From Syntrophaceae bacterium UBA5744 (GTDB taxonomy: Bacteria > Desulfobacterota > Syntrophia > Syntrophales > UBA2192): a stretch of 29,476 bases of DNA. This document shows positions 1 through 7,343 of the stretch, piece by piece (the stretch's first letter is position 1; each line of letters starts with the position of its first letter). The notes beneath the pieces are model-generated. The model saw nothing but the letters and a program-made list of their open reading frames with translations. It ran no database searches and had not been told where the DNA came from. The position numbers and the translations under genes were made by a program. The stretch covers positions 1 through 29,476 of the forward strand of contig DIFQ01000029.1 in NCBI GenBank assembly GCA_002419215.1. Direction: 5' to 3'.

Positions 1-106
1 GTAACGCATTTTTGTTGCAATCAAAGGGTTTACTCGTTGATTGGGTAATTTCCCCAGTCAACCCATCAACCGATTACCCCATTACGGATTGCAAAGGCCA
101 GGTGTC
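1..106. other. Intergenic left edge with facing octamer repeats
   Basis: I see no gene here. It is the region downstream of the ATP-grasp gene. Four degenerate octamers run in phase from 58 to 89 (TCAACCCA, TCAACCGA, TTACCCCA, TTACGGAT). Their approximate reverse complement stands at 36-50 (GTTGATTGGGTAATT), so the stretch can fold into an imperfect hairpin. This is the first of many period-7 or period-8 arrays in the window. Confidence 0.6.
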
Positions 107-1267
107 CTATTTCTTTTGCCTCGCTCCTCGAACCTCGAGCCTCGTTCCTTTGGCCTGTTTGCCAAAGACCGGGTGCCTGGCGGCGGCGAGGCGCACGAGC
201 CGGCTGCCCATGTGGCCGTAGGAGTGGCCGGCGAGCTCCGCCGTAAGGGCCAGGCTGGCGTCGGCGCTGATGTCGGGGTTGGGGTTCGGGTCCAGGAGAT
301 AGAAGACCCCTTCGCGAAGCCGGAAATCGAATCGGGCGTAATCCCGGATCCCCATGGCCCGGTAGGCGGCCCGTGAGACCTCTTCCAGCAGGCGAAGCTC
401 CTGCGCGGTCAGCGGGGCGGGTGCGACGGTGCGGATCTCGGTGTAGGGACGCGAGCCCGGCGTGAACTTGGCATCCCACGAGCAGAGCCGCTCGCGCAGG
501 TCGGTGAAGGCCGAGAACTCCATCTCGACGGGCGGGAGGACCTCCACGTCCGTGTTACCCCACAGGGTCACCCGGAACTCCCGGCCGTCGATAAACTCCT
601 CCACCAACGCGGGCTGCCGGTAGGTCTCGGTGACGAAGTCGATGCGTCCCCGCAGGGCATGCAGATCCATGACGACGGCTTCGGGCGTGATCCCGATACT
701 GCAGTGCTCGCGAACGGGCTTCACGATGGCGGGGAACCGGTCCCACACCGCTCGCTGCGCCGTCGGGCAGACGCATCCCTCCGGCGTCGGCACGCCGGCT
801 CGATGCAAAATGTCTTTGACCTTTTCCTTGTCCCCGCTGAGTCTCAGGACAGGCGGCGGCGAGCCCGAGTACGTGAACCCCATCTCTTCGAGGGTCTCTG
901 CGGCCAGCGCGTCGCTGTGGGCGATGCCTGGGATGGCTTCGCACCAGTTCAGAACGATGAAATGGTCGGGCCTGTAGGGGGAAAGGAATCTCCGCAGGTC
1001 CGGATCGTTGACCTGGACGGGGGTGACGGGATGGCCGACCTGCCGCAAGGCCTCGATCAACTCCTGCGTCGCCGTCACGGCTTCGTCCTGTTCAGGGGGT
1101 TCCCACGCGGGGTCGATGTTGTAGAGAAGCAGCACGGGCAGATCCTGCGGTCCCGGCTCATGGCCCGATGCCGGTTTCTTCAGCCCCGGCGATTTTGCGG
1201 CCGGCTGCGCGCTCTTTCGCCTTGGCCGGCGGATCGTCTTTCCCGTCTTGTGCTTCTCCGTTGCCAT
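107..1267 (-). CDS. D-alanine-D-alanine ligase-like ATP-grasp protein
   Basis: 386 residues. The fold is that of the ATP-grasp carboxylate-amine/thiol ligases: an N-terminal pre-ATP-grasp region (about 45-130), a central ATP-binding part (SGDKEKVKDIL, then FPAIVKPVREHCSIGI near 180-195) and a C-terminal Mg-binding part with ARFDFRLREGVFYLLDPNPNPDIS. These match the Ddl family signature in which D, the acidic residue before N, and N bind Mg-ATP. The first 40 residues are Lys/Arg/Pro-rich and probably disordered, which is unusual for Ddl. No mur or fts gene is nearby, so a cell-wall role is not supported; an orphan peptide or amino-acid ligase is more likely and the substrate is unknown. The start has an AGAGGA ribosome site a few bases upstream. 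The last coding bases (120-154) are themselves heptamer repeats, so the C-terminal tail is repeat-derived. Confidence 0.8.
   Translation of the reverse strand: MATEKHKTGKTIRRPRRKSAQPAAKSPGLKKPASGHEPGPQDLPVLLLYNIDPAWEPPEQDEAVTATQELIEALRQVGHPVTPVQVNDPDLRRFLSPYRPDHFIVLNWCEAIPGIAHSDALAAETLEEMGFTYSGSPPPVLRLSGDKEKVKDILHRAGVPTPEGCVCPTAQRAVWDRFPAIVKPVREHCSIGITPEAVVMDLHALRGRIDFVTETYRQPALVEEFIDGREFRVTLWGNTDVEVLPPVEMEFSAFTDLRERLCSWDAKFTPGSRPYTEIRTVAPAPLTAQELRLLEEVSRAAYRAMGIRDYARFDFRLREGVFYLLDPNPNPDISADASLALTAELAGHSYGHMGSRLVRLAAARHPVFGKQAKGTRLEVRGARQKK
120..154. repeat. Heptamer array CTCGNNC inside a gene end
   Basis: Four consecutive 7-base units CTCGCTC, CTCGAAC, CTCGAGC, CTCGTTC, then a weaker CTTTGGC. 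They lie inside the 3' end of the ATP-grasp gene and encode its basic tail, ending about 10 bases before the stop codon. Confidence 0.7.
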
Positions 1268-1312
1268 GGGTCCTCTGCATTTCTTGTGTTCGGCTGTCGC
1301 TTTCGCGGCTAT

Positions 1313-1414
1313 GAAGTTAGGAAGAGCAGAAGTGAGGAAGAGCGGACAAGAAAAGAAAACAAATCATTCATCCGCTCCGATCCTCCGCTCTTCATAACTT
1401 CCTAACTTCCATCT
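1313..1414. repeat. Inverted pair of octamer arrays
   Basis: The left arm is GAAGTTAG, GAAGAGCA, GAAGTGAG, GAAGAGCG from 1313 to 1344. The right arm is CTCCGCTC, TTCATAAC, TTCCTAAC, TTCCATCT from 1383 to 1414, the same family in reverse complement. Inner bases GAGCGGA (1340-1346) and TCCGCTC (1371-1377) also pair. The right arm begins 3 bases after the stop codon of the substrate-binding-protein gene, and the left arm lies upstream of the ATP-grasp start. Confidence 0.75.
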
Positions 1415-1416
1415 TT

Positions 1417-3063
1417 TCACTGCGTCATCACGTACTTCTGTTCCTCCAGCGGCACGTACCATCGGATCACGTTGTGGCCGATGCCGATGGGGGCGGGATC
1501 GATGCCGCGCACCCGGGCGTTGAAGATGGGCAGCGCGTCGGGCACGTAGAGGAAAATATAAGGCTGATCCTCCGCCAGGATCTCCTGGATGCGGTCGTAG
1601 CATCGCTTGCGTTCGGCGCGGTCGAAGGTGCCGCGACCCTTTTCCAGCAGGGCGTCCACCTCTTCATTCCTGTAGGTGACGAAATTCAGCTCGCTCGGCC
1701 CCGTCTTGCTCGAGTGCCACACATCATAGAGGTCGGGGTCCATGGGGACCGTCCATCCGAGGATGACGGCGTCGAAGCGCCGCTTGTTGATGAATTCCTT
1801 GATGAAGGCGGCCCACTCGATGATGCGGATCTTGACGGAGATGCCCGTCTCGGCGAGCCTTCGCTGCACGATCTCCGCCGTCTTGGCGCGCACCTCGTTG
1901 CCCTGGTTGACGAGCAGCTCGAACTCGAATCGCTGTCCGTTTCTGTCGAGGGTGCCGTCGCCGTCCGTGTCCCTCCAGCCCGCCTCGGCGAGGAGTTCCC
2001 GCGCTTTCTTCGGGTCGCAGGGGTATCGCTTCACGTCGGCGTTGTACTGCCAGGTGCCCGGCTTGAAGGGACCTGTGGCCTCCTTTCCCAGTCCGAGAAG
2101 GATCCCTTCGATGAGCTCTTCCTTGTTGACGGCGTAGGCGAGGGCCTGCCTCACCCTCCGGTCTGCAAACATGGGGTTCTGCAGGTTGAAGCCGAGATAC
2201 GTGTAGGAAAAGGACAGGTAGCGGTACTTGCGGAAGTGGCTCCGGAAGTAGCGGTTCTCCGTCTGACGCGTGTGCTGCAGGGGCGTCAGCCCCATCTGGT
2301 CGATGCCGCGGGCGCGAAGTTCGAGAAACATGGTCGCCATGTCGGGGATGATGCGCATGACGCGGCCGTCGAGGAAGGGCCTGCCCTCGAAATAGTCGGG
2401 GTTGTAGACAAGGGCGATCTTCTGGCCCGTCTTCCACTCCTTGAACCGGTACGGGCCCGTCCCGATGGGGTGGCGCGCCAGCGGGCTCTTGGTCACGTCA
2501 GTCCCCTCCATGAGATGCTTCGGCATCACGGAGGCGCCCCAGCTCATCAGCGCGGGAGCGAAGGGCCTGTCGTAGGTCACGCGGAAGGTGTGGGAGTCGA
2601 GGGCCTCGGCCTTTTTCACCTTCAGGAAGTCGCCGGCATAGGCGGTGGGTGTCTTCGGGTCGATCGTGAGCCGGTAGGTGAACAGGACGTCCTCGGCCGT
2701 GAAAGGCTGCCCGTCGTGCCAGCGGACCCCCTTTCGCAGGCGGAAGGTGATGACGAGGCCGTCGTTCGAGATGTCCCAGGATTCGGCCAGGTCGCCGACG
2801 ATGTTGAGGTCCCTGTCATACTTCACGAGGCCGTTGAAGATGAGACCCGAGATGCTGTGTGAGGCGTTGTCCGTGGCAAGCAAGGGGATGAGGTTGCTGG
2901 CATCCCCGATGGAACCCTCCACCAGGATGTCCCCGTACGCGGGCACATCCTGCCCCCCGCGGACGGCGACGGCCCCCTCGTCCCTGTCGGGACCGGAACA
3001 GGAAACGATCAGCGCCATAAGGCCCAGGACGAGCGGGATGGCCTTTCCGATAGGTCCTTTCAT
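1417..3063 (-). CDS. ABC-type peptide/nickel transporter substrate-binding lipoprotein (SBP_bac_5 family)
   Basis: 548 residues, the usual size for DppA/OppA-like proteins. An N-terminal lipoprotein signal ends in ALIVSC, so Cys22 is the likely lipidation site; in a Gram-negative cell this anchors it in the periplasm. Family features follow in order: LAESWDISNDGLVITFRLR near 90-110, WHDGQPFTAEDV near 115, GTGPYRFKEW near 200, and VRQALAYAVNKEELI near 310. Such proteins deliver oligopeptides, or sometimes nickel, sugars or haem, to an ABC permease. No permease or ATPase gene is adjacent, so it is an orphan receptor. An insert with DTDGDGTLD resembles an EF-hand calcium loop. A candidate promoter sits just before the start codon. 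The family call is firm; the ligand cannot be told. Confidence 0.92.
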   Translation of the reverse strand: MKGPIGKAIPLVLGLMALIVSCSGPDRDEGAVAVRGGQDVPAYGDILVEGSIGDASNLIPLLATDNASHSISGLIFNGLVKYDRDLNIVGDLAESWDISNDGLVITFRLRKGVRWHDGQPFTAEDVLFTYRLTIDPKTPTAYAGDFLKVKKAEALDSHTFRVTYDRPFAPALMSWGASVMPKHLMEGTDVTKSPLARHPIGTGPYRFKEWKTGQKIALVYNPDYFEGRPFLDGRVMRIIPDMATMFLELRARGIDQMGLTPLQHTRQTENRYFRSHFRKYRYLSFSYTYLGFNLQNPMFADRRVRQALAYAVNKEELIEGILLGLGKEATGPFKPGTWQYNADVKRYPCDPKKARELLAEAGWRDTDGDGTLDRNGQRFEFELLVNQGNEVRAKTAEIVQRRLAETGISVKIRIIEWAAFIKEFINKRRFDAVILGWTVPMDPDLYDVWHSSKTGPSELNFVTYRNEEVDALLEKGRGTFDRAERKRCYDRIQEILAEDQPYIFLYVPDALPIFNARVRGIDPAPIGIGHNVIRWYVPLEEQKYVMTQ

Positions 3064-3071
3064 GGAAAAGG

Positions 3072-3100
3072 ACTCTATCGCAAAGAAGCGTCTTTTTCAA
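3072..3100 (-). promoter_or_regulatory. Candidate sigma-70 promoter for the substrate-binding protein
   Basis: Read on the minus strand: TTGAAA (3095-3100), a 17-base spacer, then TAGAGT (3072-3077). Matches to consensus are 5/6 and 4/6. The expected transcription start, near 3065, is almost at the start codon (3063), so the message would be nearly leaderless. This fits the lack of a clear ribosome site. Confidence 0.35.
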
Positions 3101-3117
3101 CGGAATTGGCATCGAAC

Positions 3118-3237
3118 CGGGCATCCGGATTCGGGAATCGGGCTTCAGGAACGGAGAGCAACAAAAAAAAGGATCGAGAACGGCTGTCTCGATCCTTTTT
3201 TCCATTCACAATCCTGAATCCGGATTCCGGATCCTTT
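3118..3237. repeat. Facing heptamer arms (CGGRNTT family) around a terminator hairpin
   Basis: The left arm, 3118-3152, reads CGGGCAT, CCGGATT, CGGGAAT, CGGGCTT, CAGGAAC. The right arm, 3203-3237, reads CATTCAC, AATCCTG, AATCCGG, ATTCCGG, ATCCTTT, which is the reverse complement family. The arms enclose the hairpin at 3163-3201. Confidence 0.75.
3163..3201 (-). terminator. Rho-independent terminator after lepB (bidirectional)
   Basis: The stem GGATCGAGA/TCTCGATCC (9 bp, 7-base loop) has eight A on the left and six T on the right. On the minus strand it ends in eight U, so it terminates the operon ending in lepB. It would also work on the plus strand. Confidence 0.85.
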
Positions 3238-3238
3238 T

Positions 3239-3273
3239 CCCGAGACCCTAGACCCGATACCCGAGCCCCTAGT
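3239..3273. repeat. Heptamer array CCCKANA overlapping the lepB stop
   Basis: Units CCCGAGA, CCCTAGA, CCCGATA, CCCGAGC, CCCTAGT run in phase from 3239. The stop codon of lepB (TAG, read from 3271 to 3269) is part of the last unit. It is the same family as the arrays at 8530-8619 and 15594-15628. Confidence 0.8.
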
Positions 3274-3886
3274 TCAGCAGCTTCCCGATCCGGTTCCAAC
3301 GCACGCCGCTGTCGTCGCTGTCCCAGGAGAAGTAGATGATGAAGGCCTTCCCGATGACGTCCTCGAGCTTCACGAAGCCCCAGAAGCGGCTGTCGTAGCT
3401 CTGGTCGCGGTTGTCGCCCATGGCGAATAGGGTCCCCTCGGGAACCTTGATGGGCCCCAGGTTGTCCCTTCGCTGGATGGACTTCGGGTAGATGACGTCC
3501 TCCACGTGGACCCCGTAAGGGTCGTCGATGGGCTCGCCGTTGATGAAGACCTTCTTGTTCCGGATCTCCACCGTGTCCCCTCCCACTGCGATGACCCGCT
3601 TGATGAAGTCCTTCGTCTTGTCCTCGGGGTAGATGAAGACGGCGATGTCGCCCCGCTGGGGCTGGCCGAAGGGGATGAGCGTGTTGCGCAGGAAGGGCAT
3701 CTTCACGCCGTAGCTGAACTTGTTGACCAGGATGTGATCGCCGATCTCGAGGGTCGGCTTCATGGACCCCGAGGGGATCTTGAAGGCCTGGACGACGAAG
3801 GTCCGGATGAAGGCGGCGATCAGGATGGCGATGATGATCGCCTCTGCATACTCCCGGATTTTTGCGGTTTTCGGATTTGAGGTCAT
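3269..3886 (-). CDS. lepB: Signal peptidase I
   Basis: 205 residues. It removes signal peptides from exported proteins on the outer face of the inner membrane. One N-terminal membrane anchor spans about residues 15-33. The serine/lysine catalytic pair is clear: Ser41 in IPSGSM and Lys96 in KRVIAVGGD. The conserved GDNRDQSYDSRFWG box follows near residue 157. The short length with a single anchor is typical outside the enterobacteria. It is the last gene of the block that includes the SecD/F/YajC genes, a sensible grouping because all act in protein export; 16 bases separate it from the DUF456 gene. The terminator at 3163-3201 lies downstream, and the stop codon falls inside a heptamer array. 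Confidence 0.97.
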   Translation of the reverse strand: MTSNPKTAKIREYAEAIIIAILIAAFIRTFVVQAFKIPSGSMKPTLEIGDHILVNKFSYGVKMPFLRNTLIPFGQPQRGDIAVFIYPEDKTKDFIKRVIAVGGDTVEIRNKKVFINGEPIDDPYGVHVEDVIYPKSIQRRDNLGPIKVPEGTLFAMGDNRDQSYDSRFWGFVKLEDVIGKAFIIYFSWDSDDSGVRWNRIGKLLN

Positions 3887-3902
3887 GTGTCGTTCGTCTT
3901 TC

Positions 3903-4415
3903 TCAGGAGTAGATGGCCATGAGCGAGATGATCACCATGGCAAGGCCGCAGAGCCCCTTGGCAAAAAAACCCGCCAGGCGGCCCATCAGGGCGCCGAAAC
4001 CGGCCCGTGCCGCCGGCTTGAGGTCCTTCTGGCCGAGGATCTCGACGACGAAGGCCCCCAGGAGCGCCCCGAGGAAGGACCCGATGAGGGCCCCGAGACC
4101 GAGGAAAACAGGAGTCAGGAGAAGGGCCCCGATGAACCCTCCGACGAGCGAGGCCGCAATGCCCCGCTTCGAGGTTCCGTAGCGCTTTGCCCAGGTGATC
4201 CCCAGCAGGAACTCGAGGGATTCGGCGATGGCCGAGATCACGACGAGCACAAGCAGGATCTTGAAGCCGATCCTGTCAAAACCCGTCATCAGCGCGTAAA
4301 CGAGGACATCGAAGAGGATGACGAGCGTCCCGGGCAGCCCCATCAGGATCGAGAAGAACCCGATGAGCAGGACGAGGATAAAAACCGTCAGCCCGGCGTA
4401 CTCCAGCGGTGTCAC
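3903..4415 (-). CDS. DUF456 family membrane protein
   Basis: 170 residues, almost wholly hydrophobic, with four to five predicted membrane segments and Gly-rich helices (SLVGGFIGALLL, LGALIGSFLGALLGAFVVE) that are typical of DUF456. The function of the family is not established; the glycine-zipper helices suggest a small integral membrane protein. The start is GTG at 4415, just 4 bases after the secF stop, with AGAGGA inside the secF end as ribosome site, so translation is probably coupled to secF. It lies between secF and lepB on the same strand, but a role in export is only suggested by position. Confidence 0.8.
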   Translation of the reverse strand: MTPLEYAGLTVFILVLLIGFFSILMGLPGTLVILFDVLVYALMTGFDRIGFKILLVLVVISAIAESLEFLLGITWAKRYGTSKRGIAASLVGGFIGALLLTPVFLGLGALIGSFLGALLGAFVVEILGQKDLKPAARAGFGALMGRLAGFFAKGLCGLAMVIISLMAIYS

Positions 4416-4419
4416 GGCA

Positions 4420-5340
4420 CTACTTCCTCTTGCGCTTGGACGGCATGAACCGCTCCATGAACAGCACGAAGGGGCTGGCGATGAAGACGGTGGAATAAGA
4501 CCCGGCGATCACGCCGACAAAGAGGGCGAAGGCGAAATCGAAGATCACGGGCCCGCCCAGCAGGAGCAGCGCCACGAGCACCAGGAATACGGTGAGCGAG
4601 GTGAGGATCGTCCGGCTCAGGGTCTCGTTGACGCTCACGTTGACGATCTGCCTCAGGTCCGCCCGGATTTTTTTGCGCACGTTTTCGCGGATGCGGTCGT
4701 AGATGACGATCGTGTCGTTGATGGAAAACCCGATGATGGTGAGCAGCGCCGCCACCGTGTTCAGGGTGAACTCCATGTTGAGAAGCGAGAGCACCCCCAC
4801 CGTGACGAGCACGTCATGGATCAGGGCCAGGATCCCTCCCACGGCGTAGCGGAACTCGAAACGGAAGCCGATGTAGATCAGCATGGCGGCCCAGGCCAGA
4901 GCCAGGGCGAGGATCGCCTTCTGGCTCAGGTCCTTGCCGACCTTCGGGCCCACGGCCTCGACCCGCCGGATCTCGTAGGCTTGCTGGCCGAAGGCCTTCG
5001 CCAGGGCGCTGTCGATCCGGTCGGTCAGGAGCTTGAGGTCCGCCGCCGTCTCCGGGGTCCGGATCAGGAACTCCCGGTTCTCGGCAGCGCCGAACTCCTG
5101 GATGGTGCTGTTTTCAAGCTGAATGCCGTCCAGGGCCGAACGGAGCGCGTCCGTGGAGGCTTCTTTCTGAAACTTGACCTGCACGACGGCCCCGCCGGCG
5201 AAATCGACGCCGAGGTTGAGGCCGCCGTGGAAGACAACGGATGCGATCCCGATCAGGATGAACGCGACGGAGGCGATGACCGCCGGCTTCATCTTGCCGA
5301 CGAAATCGAATTGGGTGTCCGGCCGTATCAATTCAAACAT
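4420..5340 (-). CDS. secF: Protein translocase subunit SecF
   Basis: 306 residues, the usual size. SecF pairs with SecD in the inner membrane and uses the proton gradient to drive late steps of Sec-dependent export. The first membrane segment is at about 18-36, followed by the family motif GVDFAGG (44-50), a periplasmic domain to about residue 130, and five C-terminal membrane segments carrying GFSINDTIVIYDRIREN, the RND-like signature in TM4. It follows secD with a 52-base gap and is followed by the DUF456 gene after 4 bases. The start at 5340 gives the standard N-terminus. Confidence 0.97.
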   Translation of the reverse strand: MFELIRPDTQFDFVGKMKPAVIASVAFILIGIASVVFHGGLNLGVDFAGGAVVQVKFQKEASTDALRSALDGIQLENSTIQEFGAAENREFLIRTPETAADLKLLTDRIDSALAKAFGQQAYEIRRVEAVGPKVGKDLSQKAILALALAWAAMLIYIGFRFEFRYAVGGILALIHDVLVTVGVLSLLNMEFTLNTVAALLTIIGFSINDTIVIYDRIRENVRKKIRADLRQIVNVSVNETLSRTILTSLTVFLVLVALLLLGGPVIFDFAFALFVGVIAGSYSTVFIASPFVLFMERFMPSKRKRK

Positions 5341-5392
5341 GGTGTATCCCCGTGTGCGCCAGAGGCGTGTTTTCTTTCGCTGCCCGGAGTCA

Positions 5393-6997
5393 TCAGATGC
5401 TCAGTTTCTCGATCTTCCGGGTCGAGGTGAAGTAATCGAAGATGATCCGGGTGACGAAGATGGCCGTGAACATGCTTGCGATGATGCCGATGGTCAGCGT
5501 CACGGCGAACCCCTTGACCGGTCCCGACCCGAACTGGAAGAGGAAGACCGCCGCAATGAGCGTCGTCAGGTTCGAGTCGAAGATGGTCAGGAAGGCCTTC
5601 GTGTAGCCCGCGTCGACGGCCGCCCGCGGTGTCTTGCCGGTCCGCAGCTCCTCGCGGGTGCGCTCGAAGATGAGCACGTTGGCATCCACGGCCATGCCGA
5701 CGGTGAGCACGATGCCGGCGATGCCCGGCAGGGTGAGCGTGGCGTCGAAGATCGCCATGGCCCCGAGAAGCAGAACAAGATTCAGCATCAGGGCGATGCA
5801 GGCCACGACGCCCGACCACCTGTAGTAGATTACAATGAAGACGAAAACGAGCAGGAAGCCGATGATGGTTGACAGAACGCCCTTGTCGATGGAGTCCTGG
5901 CCGAGGGAGGGACCCACGGAGCGCTGCTCGAGGATCTTGACCGGTGCGGGAAGCGAACCGGCCCGCAGCACGATGGCCAGGTCGCGCGCCTCTTCCATGG
6001 AGAAGGCCCCCGTGATCTGGGCGTCGCCGCCGGAGATCCTCTCCTTGATGACGGGCGCCGAGTAGACGACGCCGTCGAGGATGATGGCGAGCCTTTTGTT
6101 CACGTTCTCGCCGGTGATGCGGTCGAAGTCCTTCGCCCCCTGGGTGTTGAACTTGATGCCCACGTAGGGCTCGCCGAAGCGATCGCTGATCTTCACCTGG
6201 GCGTTCTCGAGCGACTGGCCCGTCAGCAGGGTGCGCTCCTTCAGGAGGTACATGGGCTCCCTGCGGTTGCCGGTTCCCTCGCCTTTCTCGCGGGAGCCCT
6301 TCATCAGGATGCTCCCCGCCGGGACGTTGCCCCGGAGTGCGTCCTCGAGGCTGTGCTCCTCGTCGACGAGCTTGAACTCGAGCAGGGCTGTCCTGCCGAT
6401 CAGGTCGACAGCCCGTTTCGGGTCCTTGATCCCGGGCAGCTGGATCAGGATCCGGTCGTCGCCCTGGGGGATGATCTCGGGCTCCGTCACGCCGAACTGG
6501 TCGACGCGGTTGCGGATCGTCTCGAGGCTCTGGTCGAGGGTCGTCTTCCTGATGTCGGCGAGCCGCTTTTCCCGGAACTTCAGGGTCACCTTCTCGCGCC
6601 CCTCGACGGCCTCGGTGGACTTGATCTCCAGGTCGGGGAACTGATCGGCGAGGATCTTCTCGAGATCGGAGCGCGATTCCCTGGATGGCAGCTCAATGGA
6701 GATGCTGTTGTCGGCCTTGCGCTCCACGCTGCGGAAGCGGACCCGCTTCTCCATGAGCCCTTCCCTGAGGGCGTTGGCAAGCCGCTCCACGGTCCCTTCG
6801 AGGGCTTTTTCCGTGTCGACTTCGAGTACCAGGTGCATGCCGCCCTGCAGGTCCAGCCCCAAATGGATGCGGTTCTTGGGGAAGTAAGACTTCACCGAAG
6901 CCGGCAGGGAAGGGTAAAGGGTGGGCAGAAAGCAGTACACCGCGGCCAGCGTGATCACCAGCGCGATGAGCGTTCTCAATTTAATGCTCTGGAACAT
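5393..6997 (-). CDS. secD: Protein translocase subunit SecD
   Basis: 534 residues. It is the SecD half of the SecDF motor: one N-terminal membrane segment (8-26), the motif LGLDLQGGMHLVLEV at 46-60, a large periplasmic domain (to about residue 350), then five membrane segments with VGMAVDANVLIFERTREEL, the RND-family proton-relay region. The domain order and length are normal for the family. It lies 22 bases after yajC, as in the classic yajC-secD-secF order. Confidence 0.97.
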   Translation of the reverse strand: MFQSIKLRTLIALVITLAAVYCFLPTLYPSLPASVKSYFPKNRIHLGLDLQGGMHLVLEVDTEKALEGTVERLANALREGLMEKRVRFRSVERKADNSISIELPSRESRSDLEKILADQFPDLEIKSTEAVEGREKVTLKFREKRLADIRKTTLDQSLETIRNRVDQFGVTEPEIIPQGDDRILIQLPGIKDPKRAVDLIGRTALLEFKLVDEEHSLEDALRGNVPAGSILMKGSREKGEGTGNRREPMYLLKERTLLTGQSLENAQVKISDRFGEPYVGIKFNTQGAKDFDRITGENVNKRLAIILDGVVYSAPVIKERISGGDAQITGAFSMEEARDLAIVLRAGSLPAPVKILEQRSVGPSLGQDSIDKGVLSTIIGFLLVFVFIVIYYRWSGVVACIALMLNLVLLLGAMAIFDATLTLPGIAGIVLTVGMAVDANVLIFERTREELRTGKTPRAAVDAGYTKAFLTIFDSNLTTLIAAVFLFQFGSGPVKGFAVTLTIGIIASMFTAIFVTRIIFDYFTSTRKIEKLSI

Positions 6998-7019
6998 GAG
7001 GATCCCCTTTCGACCGTTC

Positions 7020-7343
7020 TTATTCCTCGGCGGGTTTCTGTACGAGGGCCGCGATGTGCGCGCGGTTGATCTTGATCTTCACGTTCGGGGCGATCTCGAT
7101 GGTCACCACGGCCTCGGTGAGGGCGGCGACTTTGCCCTGGATGCCGCCCGTCGTTTCGACCATGTCGCCGTGCTTCAGGTTTGCGACCATCTCTTTCGCC
7201 TCTTTCTGCTTCTTCTGCGCGGGCCGGATCAGCAGGAAGTAGAAGATGAAGAAGATCGCCGTCATCATCAGGATGAAGCCCATATCCCCGCCGGGTGATC
7301 CCTGGCCCCCTGCGCCTCCCATGGCATAAGCTATACTCGTCAA
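7020..7343 (-). CDS. yajC: Sec translocon accessory protein YajC
   Basis: 107 residues. YajC joins SecDF in the inner membrane holotranslocon. A Gly-rich N-terminus leads to one membrane segment (MGFILMMTAIFFIFYFLLIRP, positions about 21-41), followed by a basic stretch KKQKEAKE and a small cytoplasmic domain (HGDMVETTGGIQGKV), all typical. I place the start at TTG (7343-7341), because a strong GAGGAGG ribosome site (7351-7357) lies 7 bases before it; the first ATG (7322) would be too far away. The TTG overlaps the tgt stop codon (TCTTGA), so the two genes are translationally coupled. Confidence 0.92.
   Translation of the reverse strand: MTSIAYAMGGAGGQGSPGGDMGFILMMTAIFFIFYFLLIRPAQKKQKEAKEMVANLKHGDMVETTGGIQGKVAALTEAVVTIEIAPNVKIKINRAHIAALVQKPAEE

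Noticed and set aside
1474..2862. A 462-codon plus-strand frame
   Set aside because: It is the shadow of the substrate-binding lipoprotein, which has clear family motifs on the minus strand.
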